Origin: a bacterium
GTDB lineage: Bacteria; JALSQH01
Direction: 5' to 3'
DNA: 11,872 bases
NCBI GenBank assembly: GCA_026985515.1
Contig: JALSQH010000133.1
Location: 1-11,872 of the forward strand
Shown here: piece by piece, positions 1 through 7,434 of the stretch
Numbering within the stretch: position 1 is the stretch's first letter
Layout: the number at the start of each line of letters is the position of its first letter
Made by a program: the position numbers and the translations under genes
The notes under the pieces: generated by a model
The model's input: the letters and a program-made list of their open reading frames with translations, nothing else
The model's database searches: none
What the model was told of the DNA's origin: nothing

Positions 1-260
1 TCTTTATACTTTTTCATTAAATACCAAGTGGAACCTTTAAACTCATTTATCTTTGCTGTCTTAACCAGATAAATTACTCCATTATCACCATAGCCCCAGT
101 GCAATTGTTCTTTAAATTCCCCGCTTATGTATCCCTGATAAGCCCTAAAATTTACCAGATCAACAGGAGGAAATCTCTCCGGTTTCTCTCTTTTCTCTTC
201 ACAAGAAACTGCTATAAATATCACTACTGTAACTGTCATGATTTTCAAAACCTTTATCAT
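1..260 (-). CDS. Putative lipoprotein of unknown function (C-terminus beyond window)
   Basis: An open reading frame starts at ATG 260-258 on the minus strand and runs off the left edge without a stop, giving 86 visible residues. A good ribosome binding site (AGGTGG) lies about 10 bases upstream. The N-terminus has a Lys, a hydrophobic stretch (about residues 4-18) and a lipobox ending A-V-S-C, so Cys20 should be lipidated after cleavage by signal peptidase II. After Cys20 comes a charged linker (E-E-K-R-E-K-P-E-R) and then a sequence rich in Tyr, Trp and Gly. I do not recognise the family and assign no function. It is divergent from the phosphatase-like lipoprotein gene at 556, and the two may share a regulatory region. 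The reading frame and lipoprotein export are well supported; the rest is unknown. Confidence 0.75.
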   Translation of the reverse strand, partial: MIKVLKIMTVTVVIFIAVSCEEKREKPERFPPVDLVNFRAYQGYISGEFKEQLHWGYGDNGVIYLVKTAKINEFKGSTWYLMKKYK

Positions 261-555
261 TTCCGTTTCACCACCTAAATTATTTCTCATTTCTCTTATA
301 ATTTATCATCACTATATCATCCCCCCACGTCATCCCTATAAATTGTTCGCATTCAAAAGCACAAAAACCTCAAACTTATTGAAATAACTCTGCTTATATA
401 CTACTGCAAATATGCGTTTGATGTCAAATTCTCTAATTGCAGAGGAACCCCTAACATTTCAAAACATCATTCATAACGAACAACAAAAGGATTAACCCCC
501 TTCTCTTGTCAACCTGTTCTTTTTGAGATAGAATATCTCCAAAAAGGAGAGATAG
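261..555. other. Divergent intergenic region
   Basis: This AT-rich stretch of 295 bases lies between two divergently transcribed lipoprotein genes. It holds the ribosome binding site of the left gene (minus strand, near 269-276) and the promoter and ribosome binding site of the right gene (506-551). I found no convincing -35/-10 pair for the leftward gene, although several A/T-rich possible -10 boxes occur between 295 and 340. No structured RNA, terminator hairpin or credible small gene was seen. Confidence 0.6.
506..534 (+). promoter_or_regulatory. Sigma70-type promoter of the phosphatase/HEAT/HD-GYP unit
   Basis: A -35 box TTGTCA (506-511) and a -10 box TAGAAT (529-534) are separated by 17 bases. 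Each matches the TTGACA/TATAAT consensus at five of six positions. Transcription would start near 541, leaving a leader of about 15 bases that contains the ribosome binding site AAGGAGAG before the ATG at 556. No operator repeats were evident around it. It is read from sequence only. Confidence 0.65.
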
Positions 556-3117
556 ATGAATAGAAATATCAAGAAGATTTTTTCTTTCCTGATACCTTTC
601 ATTTTTTCATTCTCCATTGTATCCTGCAATCTTCAGGAAGATAACTTCTGCAAGGGGGAACCAGTTACCGACGAAGCATTCTACAAAACTGAAATAGTTG
701 ATCCTGCAAAAAAAATTGCAGTCATGGTAAATGGGAGGAAAATTACCCCCTACCACGAAGATGGAGCAATTCTCACAGCAGGTCTGGGAGTTTATCCAAT
801 TGGCGCAGCAATTTCTCCCAATGACAGAATTGTGGCAGTTTCAAACAATGGAATAAAGGATGTGTTTTTCCTGAGAGATAAAGTTCCCGGCGTTGAAGAG
901 AGTAAAGCAGAGTTCTACTACAACAAAAAGTATCAGTCCATAACTTTCATTGATATGAAGGAAAAGAAGGTTATTTACAAGTTGCCTCTTCAGTCCCTCT
1001 TCATAGGCATAGTTTTCTCCCCCGATGGCCGCTACCTCTATGCAGCTGGTGGTGGCAGAGATGTTGTGAGGGTTGTCAGAATAAAGAACTACCCGGATGA
1101 AGGAACCGGTTTTGCAGTTGAGGTATCAGCTCCCATTCCTGTTCCCCATTATCCAACTGGTCTTGCAATCTCTAAAGATGGAAAAAGGTTGTATGTTACA
1201 CAGCTTCAGCACCACAACCTGAGCGTGGTAAATGTTGACCACTCCTCACCTGACTATGGGGAGATAATCACAACCTACACCACACAGTCTTATCCTTACG
1301 CTGTAATCCTGAGCGATGATGAAAAATACGCCTATGTTACAAACTGGGGTGGAAATTCTGTGACAGTAATAAACCTTGAGTATGGCAAGGCAGTTACAAA
1401 CATTCCTGTGGGGAAAAATCCGGAAGGTATGGTAATTTATGACGGAAAACTCTTTGTTGCAAATAGCGGTGATGATACCATCACAGTTATTGACCTCTCC
1501 ACCCTTGAAATTGAGAAAGTTATTTCGCTTCTCTCATCGCCTCAGGATAGAATTGGTATAACTCCTGTAGACCTTAAAGTTGATCCAGAGAGAAAATATC
1601 TCTATGTGGTATGCGCAGGGGACAACAAGGTAGACGTATTTGATATTGAGACCTACCAGAAAATTGGAAGCATTCCCGTGGGGTATTATCCCTCTGAAAT
1701 TGAGATCACCCATGATGGTAGCTACGCTGCTGTGGTAAATTCCAAGGGAAAAATGAGAAAGGATGCCTTTTACAATGTCGAATATGATGAAAATGGTAAA
1801 TTCAAGAAAGATTCTGAGGGAAATGTAGAATTCGTTCACATCGCTTCGCTCATTCAGGGAATGGTAAACATATTCAAAGTTCCAGACAGAGAAAAATTGA
1901 AAGAACTTGAAGAGGTGGTGGAGAAGAACAACTCCACAGCAAAAAGATTCTACAGTGACAGAGGATGTGATGTGTGGGACAACCCCATTCCATACAAACC
2001 GGGTGGTTACTCCCCGATTAAACATGTTGTCTACATTGTTAGAGAGAATAAAACCTACGATGTTGACCTGGGGGATCTGGGAACGGGCGATGGTGCACCG
2101 GAACTTGCACTCTTTGGAGAAAAGGTAACACCAAATCTCCATGCCCTTGCAAGGGAATTTGCCAATTTTGACAACTTCTACAGCGAACCTGAGCAATCTG
2201 TTCAGGGACATATCTGGATAGCGGGTGGATGGTCCACAGATTTTGATGAAAAAGTATGGATGGCAATGTGGGGAAGAGAGGAGGAACATCAGGTTTTTCT
2301 CCCCGTTATGCAACCAGCCAGCAAGCCACTTACAGGTTCCCTCTTTGAGTACTTCTATTCTCAGGGTGTGGACTTCAGAATTTATGGTGAAGTCACAGGG
2401 GTTCTGGATAATGCCTCTCAGAAGTTCTATGATCACATTGACTGGAAATACCCATCCTGGTCCCTCCACATAAACGATACAGACAAGGCAAAAGAATTCA
2501 TAAGGGAATTACAGGAAGGGATCTTTCCATCCTTTGTGTATATCTGGTTACCCAATGACCATACCTACGGGGCTACTCCGGGTAGACCCGATCCTGTCTG
2601 GATGATAAGCAACAACGATGAAGCAACAGGCATGATTGTTGAGGCTATCAGCCACAGCAAATTCTGGGATTCAACCCTCATTTTCATTTTTGAAGACGAT
2701 CCCCAGAGCTCTCCGGATCATGTCGATGCCCACAGAAGCATTTTGGTGGCAGTAAGCCCATTTGTAAAACATGGATACGTTTCACACGTTCACTACAGTA
2801 TCCCAAGTATTCATCACACAACAGAATTGATACTTGGTATCCCTCCAATGAGCAGGTACGACCAGTTAGCAGCACCCCTCTATGATGCCTTTACCATGAA
2901 AGCTGATTATTCAACATATACTCACATTCCCTCCCAGATACCTTTTTCCATCGTTCCTGAAGGCGCTCCCGGCTCAGAAGAAAGTAAAAAGATGAATTTC
3001 GACAAACCTGATCAGGCACCTGGACTTGGAAAAGTTCTCTGGAAATATGTAAAAGGTGAGGAACCCTTTCCTTCCCATATTGCCACTATGGATGAAGAGG
3101 ATGAGAGTGATAGGTGA
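556..3117 (+). CDS. Lipoprotein: YncE-like beta-propeller fused to AcpA-type phosphoesterase
   Basis: This 853-residue exported protein begins with a lipoprotein signal peptide: Lys/Arg-rich start, hydrophobic core and I-V-S-C with Cys24. Residues about 70-395 form a YncE/cytochrome-D1-like beta-propeller. Repeated strands of the kind S-P-D-G-R-Y-L-Y recur near 155, 200, 250, 290, 340 and 380, followed by segments such as N-S-V-T-V-I-N-L and D-T-I-T-V-I-D-L. A charged linker (about 430-460) leads to a phosphoesterase domain (about 485-800). Its likely metal and catalytic residues match the pattern known for acid phosphatase AcpA: E497-N498 (R-E-N-K-T-Y-D), Ser548 (E-Q-S-V-Q-G-H) as nucleophile, and D714-D715 (F-E-D-D-P-Q-S). 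N-D-H-T-Y-G (667-672) and H-V-D-A-H-R (722-727) also fit the family. The ATG has a strong ribosome binding site (AAGGAGAG). The family is known as a bifunctional YncE/alkaline-phosphatase fusion, but its substrate is not established. It probably hydrolyses a phosphoester at the cell envelope. It is the first gene of a three-gene unit. Confidence 0.9.
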   Translation: MNRNIKKIFSFLIPFIFSFSIVSCNLQEDNFCKGEPVTDEAFYKTEIVDPAKKIAVMVNGRKITPYHEDGAILTAGLGVYPIGAAISPNDRIVAVSNNGIKDVFFLRDKVPGVEESKAEFYYNKKYQSITFIDMKEKKVIYKLPLQSLFIGIVFSPDGRYLYAAGGGRDVVRVVRIKNYPDEGTGFAVEVSAPIPVPHYPTGLAISKDGKRLYVTQLQHHNLSVVNVDHSSPDYGEIITTYTTQSYPYAVILSDDEKYAYVTNWGGNSVTVINLEYGKAVTNIPVGKNPEGMVIYDGKLFVANSGDDTITVIDLSTLEIEKVISLLSSPQDRIGITPVDLKVDPERKYLYVVCAGDNKVDVFDIETYQKIGSIPVGYYPSEIEITHDGSYAAVVNSKGKMRKDAFYNVEYDENGKFKKDSEGNVEFVHIASLIQGMVNIFKVPDREKLKELEEVVEKNNSTAKRFYSDRGCDVWDNPIPYKPGGYSPIKHVVYIVRENKTYDVDLGDLGTGDGAPELALFGEKVTPNLHALAREFANFDNFYSEPEQSVQGHIWIAGGWSTDFDEKVWMAMWGREEEHQVFLPVMQPASKPLTGSLFEYFYSQGVDFRIYGEVTGVLDNASQKFYDHIDWKYPSWSLHINDTDKAKEFIRELQEGIFPSFVYIWLPNDHTYGATPGRPDPVWMISNNDEATGMIVEAISHSKFWDSTLIFIFEDDPQSSPDHVDAHRSILVAVSPFVKHGYVSHVHYSIPSIHHTTELILGIPPMSRYDQLAAPLYDAFTMKADYSTYTHIPSQIPFSIVPEGAPGSEESKKMNFDKPDQAPGLGKVLWKYVKGEEPFPSHIATMDEEDESDR

Positions 3118-4616
3118 ATAGACAGGAATTAGAATCTTTTCTGATTGATCTGAACAGGGGATTGAGGGTTTTTAGCTTTTACCCTCTCTCCCATCCCGTC
3201 ACAGGTAAAGTGGCGGAGGAACTCTATCAGAAAGTCGATTCCCTCATAAAGAAGTATGATAAACTCATTGAACTTGAAATATCGAGAAATTCCTTCTCCG
3301 CAGAGGGGGAAACGATTGAGAATCATCCCGCCCTTTCACCTCTTGCCTATGAATTCTTCAAAAGAAGAATTAAGAAACTCTTTATTCTCCCGGGAGTCAC
3401 TCCTCAGGAAATAAAATCTCTTCTCCTTGCCCTTTCAATGGACATTGACACCATTGAGAGAAGCGGAGGAATTGATAAGATTCTCATACAGTACAAGGTG
3501 CAGAACATCTGGATTAATGAAATAGACTTCTCCCTCAGACAGGAACTAAAGGAGCAGGGACCCCCAGTAAATCTAAACAACATCATAAAAACACCCCGTA
3601 CCGATACTGCAGAGTCAAAGGAACTACAGAATCTTCTTAATTCCTTACAGGACTACATTGACACACCCCGGTTCAAAGAAGCACTTAAAAGAATTAGAAG
3701 AATGGTTCTTCCATTTATTGAAAGCAAAGACTGGTATCAGGTTCTTTCGGTCCTCGAAGTTTTAAGCCACATTGCATCATCACCGTACATTTCAGATGAA
3801 AGCCGGGAAGTAGCGAGAAAAACTATCCTCTCAATAGTAAACAGAGATGTCATAGAGTTCCTTCTCCAGGAGTATCTTGCCTCACCACCGTTGAGGGCAC
3901 ATGAAATTGTTCTGATTTTTCAGCAACTTGGAAAAATCTCTTTCCCTTTTATTTTAAGGGAACTGATGGAAAATGAAGATAAATCTGAGAGAAAAAAATT
4001 GATCCAGTTATCATCAAAAATGGGGAAACCGATCCTGGACTACCTCTACAGATTGCTTGAGGATAAGAGATGGTATATCCTTAGAAACGTTCTGCTCATT
4101 ATAGGAGAAATTGAAGACCCGGAATCACTGCCATTTATTGAAGATTTCCTGTATAATCCAGATCTCAGAGTAAGCAGAGAAGCAATAAGAGCCTACACCA
4201 GGATTTCCCAGTCGAAGGGAATTGAAAAGCTGAGAGAAATATACAGGAAAAGCCCAAAGGAGAAGAAAAAAATTATAATCAATTCTCTGAAGATGATAAG
4301 AGATGATGCAGCCCTTGATTTTGCCGTGGAACTCTTTGACTTGGAGAAGAATAGAGAGTTGAAAGAAGCAATAGTAAAAAATATTCCCTACCTGAAGGAA
4401 AACGATAAGGCCACAAACTTCCTGAAATCTGTGATACTTAAAGACATAAAAAAAATTTCAGGTAAACCTGGAAATCTCGCCCTTGCAGGAATAGAGGCTC
4501 TATCTAAAATGGGAGAAAAGGGACTCAACACCCTGGAGGAGTTGAAGAGGGAAGGCAGGGGAAAGCTCCGAAGCCACATTGATCTGGTTCTGAAGAATGA
4601 GAGAACAGTATCTTGA
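3114..4616 (+). CDS. HEAT-repeat protein with an N-terminal domain shared with the adjacent HD-GYP protein
   Basis: This 500-residue protein has no signal peptide or membrane segment and is probably cytoplasmic. Residues 1 to about 145 form a domain also visible at the start of the next gene's product. Shared landmarks include F-Y-P-L-S-H-P (against Y-Y-P-E-G-H-P) and G-V-T-P-Q-E-I-K-S-L-L (against G-V-T-V-D-E-L-K-T-L-L). Residues about 180-490 are alpha-helical repeats of HEAT type. The clearest is around D317-K-R-W-Y-I-L-R-N, followed by I-G-E-I-E-D-P and then D-L-R-V-S-R-E-A. HEAT repeats usually act as protein-binding scaffolds. The start is GTG at 3114, overlapping the upstream stop by four bases (GTGA). 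An in-frame TAG lies directly before it, so no earlier start is possible, and alignment with the next protein supports this start. The ribosome binding site is weak, which suggests translational coupling. The likely role is as a partner or adaptor of the HD-GYP enzyme; this is inference. Confidence 0.8.
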   Translation: MNRQELESFLIDLNRGLRVFSFYPLSHPVTGKVAEELYQKVDSLIKKYDKLIELEISRNSFSAEGETIENHPALSPLAYEFFKRRIKKLFILPGVTPQEIKSLLLALSMDIDTIERSGGIDKILIQYKVQNIWINEIDFSLRQELKEQGPPVNLNNIIKTPRTDTAESKELQNLLNSLQDYIDTPRFKEALKRIRRMVLPFIESKDWYQVLSVLEVLSHIASSPYISDESREVARKTILSIVNRDVIEFLLQEYLASPPLRAHEIVLIFQQLGKISFPFILRELMENEDKSERKKLIQLSSKMGKPILDYLYRLLEDKRWYILRNVLLIIGEIEDPESLPFIEDFLYNPDLRVSREAIRAYTRISQSKGIEKLREIYRKSPKEKKKIIINSLKMIRDDAALDFAVELFDLEKNRELKEAIVKNIPYLKENDKATNFLKSVILKDIKKISGKPGNLALAGIEALSKMGEKGLNTLEELKREGRGKLRSHIDLVLKNERTVS

Positions 4617-5925
4617 ACTGATAAAGAATCTCGTTTCATCCATTAAAGGTTACAACTACTACCCTGAGGGACATCCCGCAAGGGAAAAACCAATTTACAG
4701 AGTACACGAATTCCTCACAAAATACCTCAACGATTCTCCCTCTCTTCGTATTGCAATTGTGGAGGATACACTGGTGGTGGAAGATATTCCACTATTTGAT
4801 GCGCAACCAGGTGTAATGGATCTCTACAACTCAATGGACCAGAGAAAAATAGGTGAAATCCTTTTCTTCAAAGGTGTAACAGTTGACGAACTGAAAACAC
4901 TCCTACATATTCTCGCCATGCCGGTAGAAGAATTTAAAAGTGTTGATGTTGACGAATACTTTCTCCAGAAAGGTGTCAAATTTATCGAGATTATTGACAA
5001 AGAGAGAGATCTGAAAAAGAAAAGCAAGAGGGTCTACACTCACGCAAAAAAATTCATTGTGGAAGCAATGAATGAAATAAGGCTGGGAAGAGTTCCCAGG
5101 ATAGAGGTGGCAGAGAGCATTGTTGCATCCTTTGACAGAATCCTGAAGAGAGATGAAAGTGCAATAATGGCACTTGTTATGCTTTCAGATTACGACAACT
5201 ACACATTCAACCACTCTGTTAATGTGGGTATCCTGACCCTAGCACTTGCACGGGAACTCCGCTGGAGCGATGCTGAGGAGGTGGGAATTGCAGGTCTTCT
5301 TCATGACATAGGCAAGACAAAAACACCAATTGAAATAATCAATAAACCCGGCAAATTAACACCGGAAGAGTGGGAAATAATGAAAAAACATCCCATTGAT
5401 GGTGCCAAAATAGTTCAGCAGATGGATAAATTCAAAACGGATGTGTCACTGATGGTGCTGCAGCACCATGTTAGATATGACAGAAGTGGATACCCCGATA
5501 TAAAAAATTCAAAAATGATAGAGGGAACGCACCTGATAACTATTTCCGATACATACGACTCCATGACGACACTCCGTCCATATCAGAGACGATACGATCC
5601 AAAGGAGGCTCTCGACATAATGGTGAACAAACTCAGAGGAAAAGCGCTTCATCCCCGCTATCTTGACACCTTTGTGGATATGCTGGGAATATATCCAGTT
5701 GGCTCATGTGTAAGACTGAAAAGTGGAGAAATAGCAATTGTTACAGGTTTAAACAGAAGCGACCCACTTCATCCTTCAGTTAAAATCATTCTCGGGAAAG
5801 ACGGGAAGTATCTTCCGAAACCAGTTGAGATTGATCTGACAGATAAAAGCGAAAGGAAAAAGAGGGAAATAATAACCCTGGTAAATCCCACCCTTCTCAA
5901 CATAGATGTAACGCGTTACCTCTAA
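4597..5925 (+). CDS. HD-GYP domain phosphodiesterase (probable cyclic di-GMP hydrolase)
   Basis: This 442-residue, probably cytoplasmic protein has three parts. Residues 1 to about 145 resemble the N-terminus of the preceding HEAT-repeat protein. Residues about 165-365 form an HD-GYP domain with the expected metal ligands: H206 (N-H-S-V-N-V), H236-D237 (L-L-H-D-I-G-K), H265 (K-K-H-P-I-D-G), H290-H291 and D318 (I-S-D-T-Y-D-S-M-T). The GYP signature reads H-H-V-R-Y-D-R-S-G-Y-P rather than the common H-H-E-R-x-D-G-x-G-Y-P. Residues about 365-442 match the C-terminal segment common in these proteins (G-I-Y-P-V-G-S-C-V-R-L). HD-GYP enzymes break cyclic di-GMP to pGpG or GMP. There is no receiver domain, so control probably comes through the N-terminal domain. 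It overlaps the upstream gene by 20 bases. An in-frame TGA six bases before the ATG fixes the start, and no strong ribosome binding site is present, again suggesting coupling. Confidence 0.9.
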   Translation: MREQYLELIKNLVSSIKGYNYYPEGHPAREKPIYRVHEFLTKYLNDSPSLRIAIVEDTLVVEDIPLFDAQPGVMDLYNSMDQRKIGEILFFKGVTVDELKTLLHILAMPVEEFKSVDVDEYFLQKGVKFIEIIDKERDLKKKSKRVYTHAKKFIVEAMNEIRLGRVPRIEVAESIVASFDRILKRDESAIMALVMLSDYDNYTFNHSVNVGILTLALARELRWSDAEEVGIAGLLHDIGKTKTPIEIINKPGKLTPEEWEIMKKHPIDGAKIVQQMDKFKTDVSLMVLQHHVRYDRSGYPDIKNSKMIEGTHLITISDTYDSMTTLRPYQRRYDPKEALDIMVNKLRGKALHPRYLDTFVDMLGIYPVGSCVRLKSGEIAIVTGLNRSDPLHPSVKIILGKDGKYLPKPVEIDLTDKSERKKREIITLVNPTLLNIDVTRYL

Positions 5926-6500
5926 GCATCCAGTTCCCCCAGAGCCTCAACAGCCGCCATCTTAATTCCCCTGTGTCTGGAACCAGCCAGTTTTATCAGG
6001 TATGGTTCAACTCTTGGATCTCCAAGTTTCCCCAGAACTCTTATGAGCTCTATTAAATAATCTGCATCTCTTGAGGAAAGTTCTTTGAGTAAAATTCCGG
6101 TTCCTCTTCTATCCTTCCATTTTTTCAACAACTGAAAAAGCTCTACCTTAACAACTTTCTCCTTCTCAAGCTGAAACACTTTCCAGAAAAATTTCATGCT
6201 ACGTGGATCATCAATCTCACTCAGAGCCCTTGCAGCTGCCGCCCTTTCATCCACATCGCTATCCACCGACCATAGAGAGTAGAGAGCATTGATCGCCTTT
6301 TCGCCACCTATTTTTCCCAGAGAATAGATTGCCTGTAACCTTATTACCTTATCCCCGTGCCTCAGGTTATCAATAACAAGTGGAAGCGACATCTTACCTT
6401 CCACTTTATTGAGAGACTCTGCAGCTGCTCTTCTGAGCTCTTCATCCCCTGATTTATCAATAATTTCCATGAGAACTTTTTTTCTTTCTTCAAGTCCCAA
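5922..6500 (-). CDS. Small HEAT-repeat protein
   Basis: This 192-residue protein is made almost wholly of HEAT-like helical repeats, about five in number. Examples are A-A-E-S-L-N-K-V, Q-A-I-Y-S-L-G-K-I-G, A-A-A-R-A-L-S-E-I-D-D-P-R, L-I-R-V-L-G-K-L-G-D-P-R and A-A-V-E-A-L-G-E-L. There is no signal peptide. I chose TTG 6500-6498 as the start because a strong ribosome binding site (GGAGGAGAG) lies seven to eight bases before it and the overlap with the upstream peptidase gene is then only 11 bases. An upstream in-frame ATG at 6569 would add 23 residues with no repeat character, overlap the peptidase gene by 80 bases, and has a poor ribosome binding site. It is the last gene of the rpsU-led unit and meets the HD-GYP gene tail to tail. 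Such proteins are scaffolds or, in some cases, lyases of the phycobilisome or E-Z type; nothing here supports the latter. Function is unknown. Confidence 0.8.
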   Translation of the reverse strand: MGLEERKKVLMEIIDKSGDEELRRAAAESLNKVEGKMSLPLVIDNLRHGDKVIRLQAIYSLGKIGGEKAINALYSLWSVDSDVDERAAAARALSEIDDPRSMKFFWKVFQLEKEKVVKVELFQLLKKWKDRRGTGILLKELSSRDADYLIELIRVLGKLGDPRVEPYLIKLAGSRHRGIKMAAVEALGELDA

Positions 6501-7434
6501 CTTCTCTCCTCCAGTCAGATACAGAAGGCACATTTCCACAGGAAGACGCTGAGGAAATGGCATCTTCAATTGCTCTTCCAGTTACTTCAATGGCTGCATA
6601 ACCAGCCACATCGGGAAGAACCCTTTTTTCTCCCGCTGAAACCATTATGAGAACATCCCCATCGGCGCTGGAACTTGGTGGAGAAAAAAATCTTCCAAAG
6701 GACCCCGAGGCAATTCTTCCGGCAATGAGCAGATCCTCCCTCTCCATAGTACCATCTGTTATTATCACAACAAGATTTGTGTTTTCCAGGGGGGAATAAA
6801 AAGGAGCTGTCTCAGATAAATTTACAAATTCCTTTTCACCCCTGATTCCTGCTATTATTTCGCCTGATGATCCCAGAACATTGCCAAAATTATTTACAAC
6901 CACAAGAGCAAAAACTGTTACGTCCCCCACCCTCTTCCATGCAGCCCCAAAACCGCCTTTGGTCGCTCTTTCATACCCGAAAATTTTCCCGGCAGTGGCT
7001 CCTGTTCCCGCACCAACACTGCCGGTTTCAAACTCCTCCTTTGCAGAGGCTGCAGCCAAATATCCATCCTCAACATCAGGATAGCTTTCTTTACCAACAA
7101 GAAGATCAAAAATTGCAGCAGTGGGAACAATGGGTACCCTGATCCTGTTTCTTATCAGTAATCCCCGCCCCTGCTCCTTCATATACAACTGTACCCCTAT
7201 GCCACTTCCAAGACCAAAGGCGCTTCCGCCTGTGAGACATATTGCATCAATTTTCCTCACAGAGTGACCCAGAAAGAGGGAATCAAATTGCCTGGTGGAT
7301 GAGGCGCTACCTGTAAAGGCAGCTACAGCTTTAACAGGCTTATCAAAGATTATGGCTGTTACGCCTGTTCCATCTTCGCATCTGGTCTGATGACCAATTT
7401 TTACCCCATTAATGGGGGAGACTTTTTTGCCCAT
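6490..7434 (-). CDS. P1 family peptidase (DmpA-like aminopeptidase / amidase)
   Basis: This 314-residue protein matches the P1 (DmpA/L-aminopeptidase-D-esterase) family, Ntn-fold enzymes that cleave themselves into two chains to expose a catalytic N-terminal residue. Recognisable motifs are G-V-K-I-G-H near the start, C-L-T-G-G-S-A-F-G-L-G (about 66-76), T-G-S-V-G-A-G-T-G-A-T-A-G-K (about 137-150) and K-G-G-F-G. The likely self-cleavage point is within L-E-N-T-N-L-V-V, making Thr219 the nucleophile of the second chain, followed by I-I-T-D-G. The nucleophile is a prediction by family comparison. Family members hydrolyse N-terminal amino acids, amides or beta-peptides; the natural substrate here is unknown. 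ATG at 7434 overlaps the rpoD stop codon by one base (TGATG), with GAGGA just upstream, so it is preferred over the adjacent in-frame TTG at 7437. There is no signal peptide, so it is probably cytoplasmic. Confidence 0.9.
   Translation of the reverse strand: MGKKVSPINGVKIGHQTRCEDGTGVTAIIFDKPVKAVAAFTGSASSTRQFDSLFLGHSVRKIDAICLTGGSAFGLGSGIGVQLYMKEQGRGLLIRNRIRVPIVPTAAIFDLLVGKESYPDVEDGYLAAASAKEEFETGSVGAGTGATAGKIFGYERATKGGFGAAWKRVGDVTVFALVVVNNFGNVLGSSGEIIAGIRGEKEFVNLSETAPFYSPLENTNLVVIITDGTMEREDLLIAGRIASGSFGRFFSPPSSSADGDVLIMVSAGEKRVLPDVAGYAAIEVTGRAIEDAISSASSCGNVPSVSDWRREVGT

Noticed and set aside
412-495. Small open frame of 27 codons in the divergent intergenic region (plus strand)
   Set aside because: No ribosome binding site, no promoter placed to serve it, and no recognisable sequence; it is likely to be chance.
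1534-2469. Long open frame on the minus strand opposite the phosphatase gene (311 codons)
   Set aside because: It is a shadow of the strongly supported plus-strand gene: no family features and no ribosome binding site support it.
5908-5919. Perfect 12-base palindrome GTAACGCGTTAC near the end of the HD-GYP gene
   Set aside because: It lies within coding sequence (V-T-R-Y), has no T-run and no loop, and shows no second copy, so it cannot be called a terminator or operator; chance is enough.
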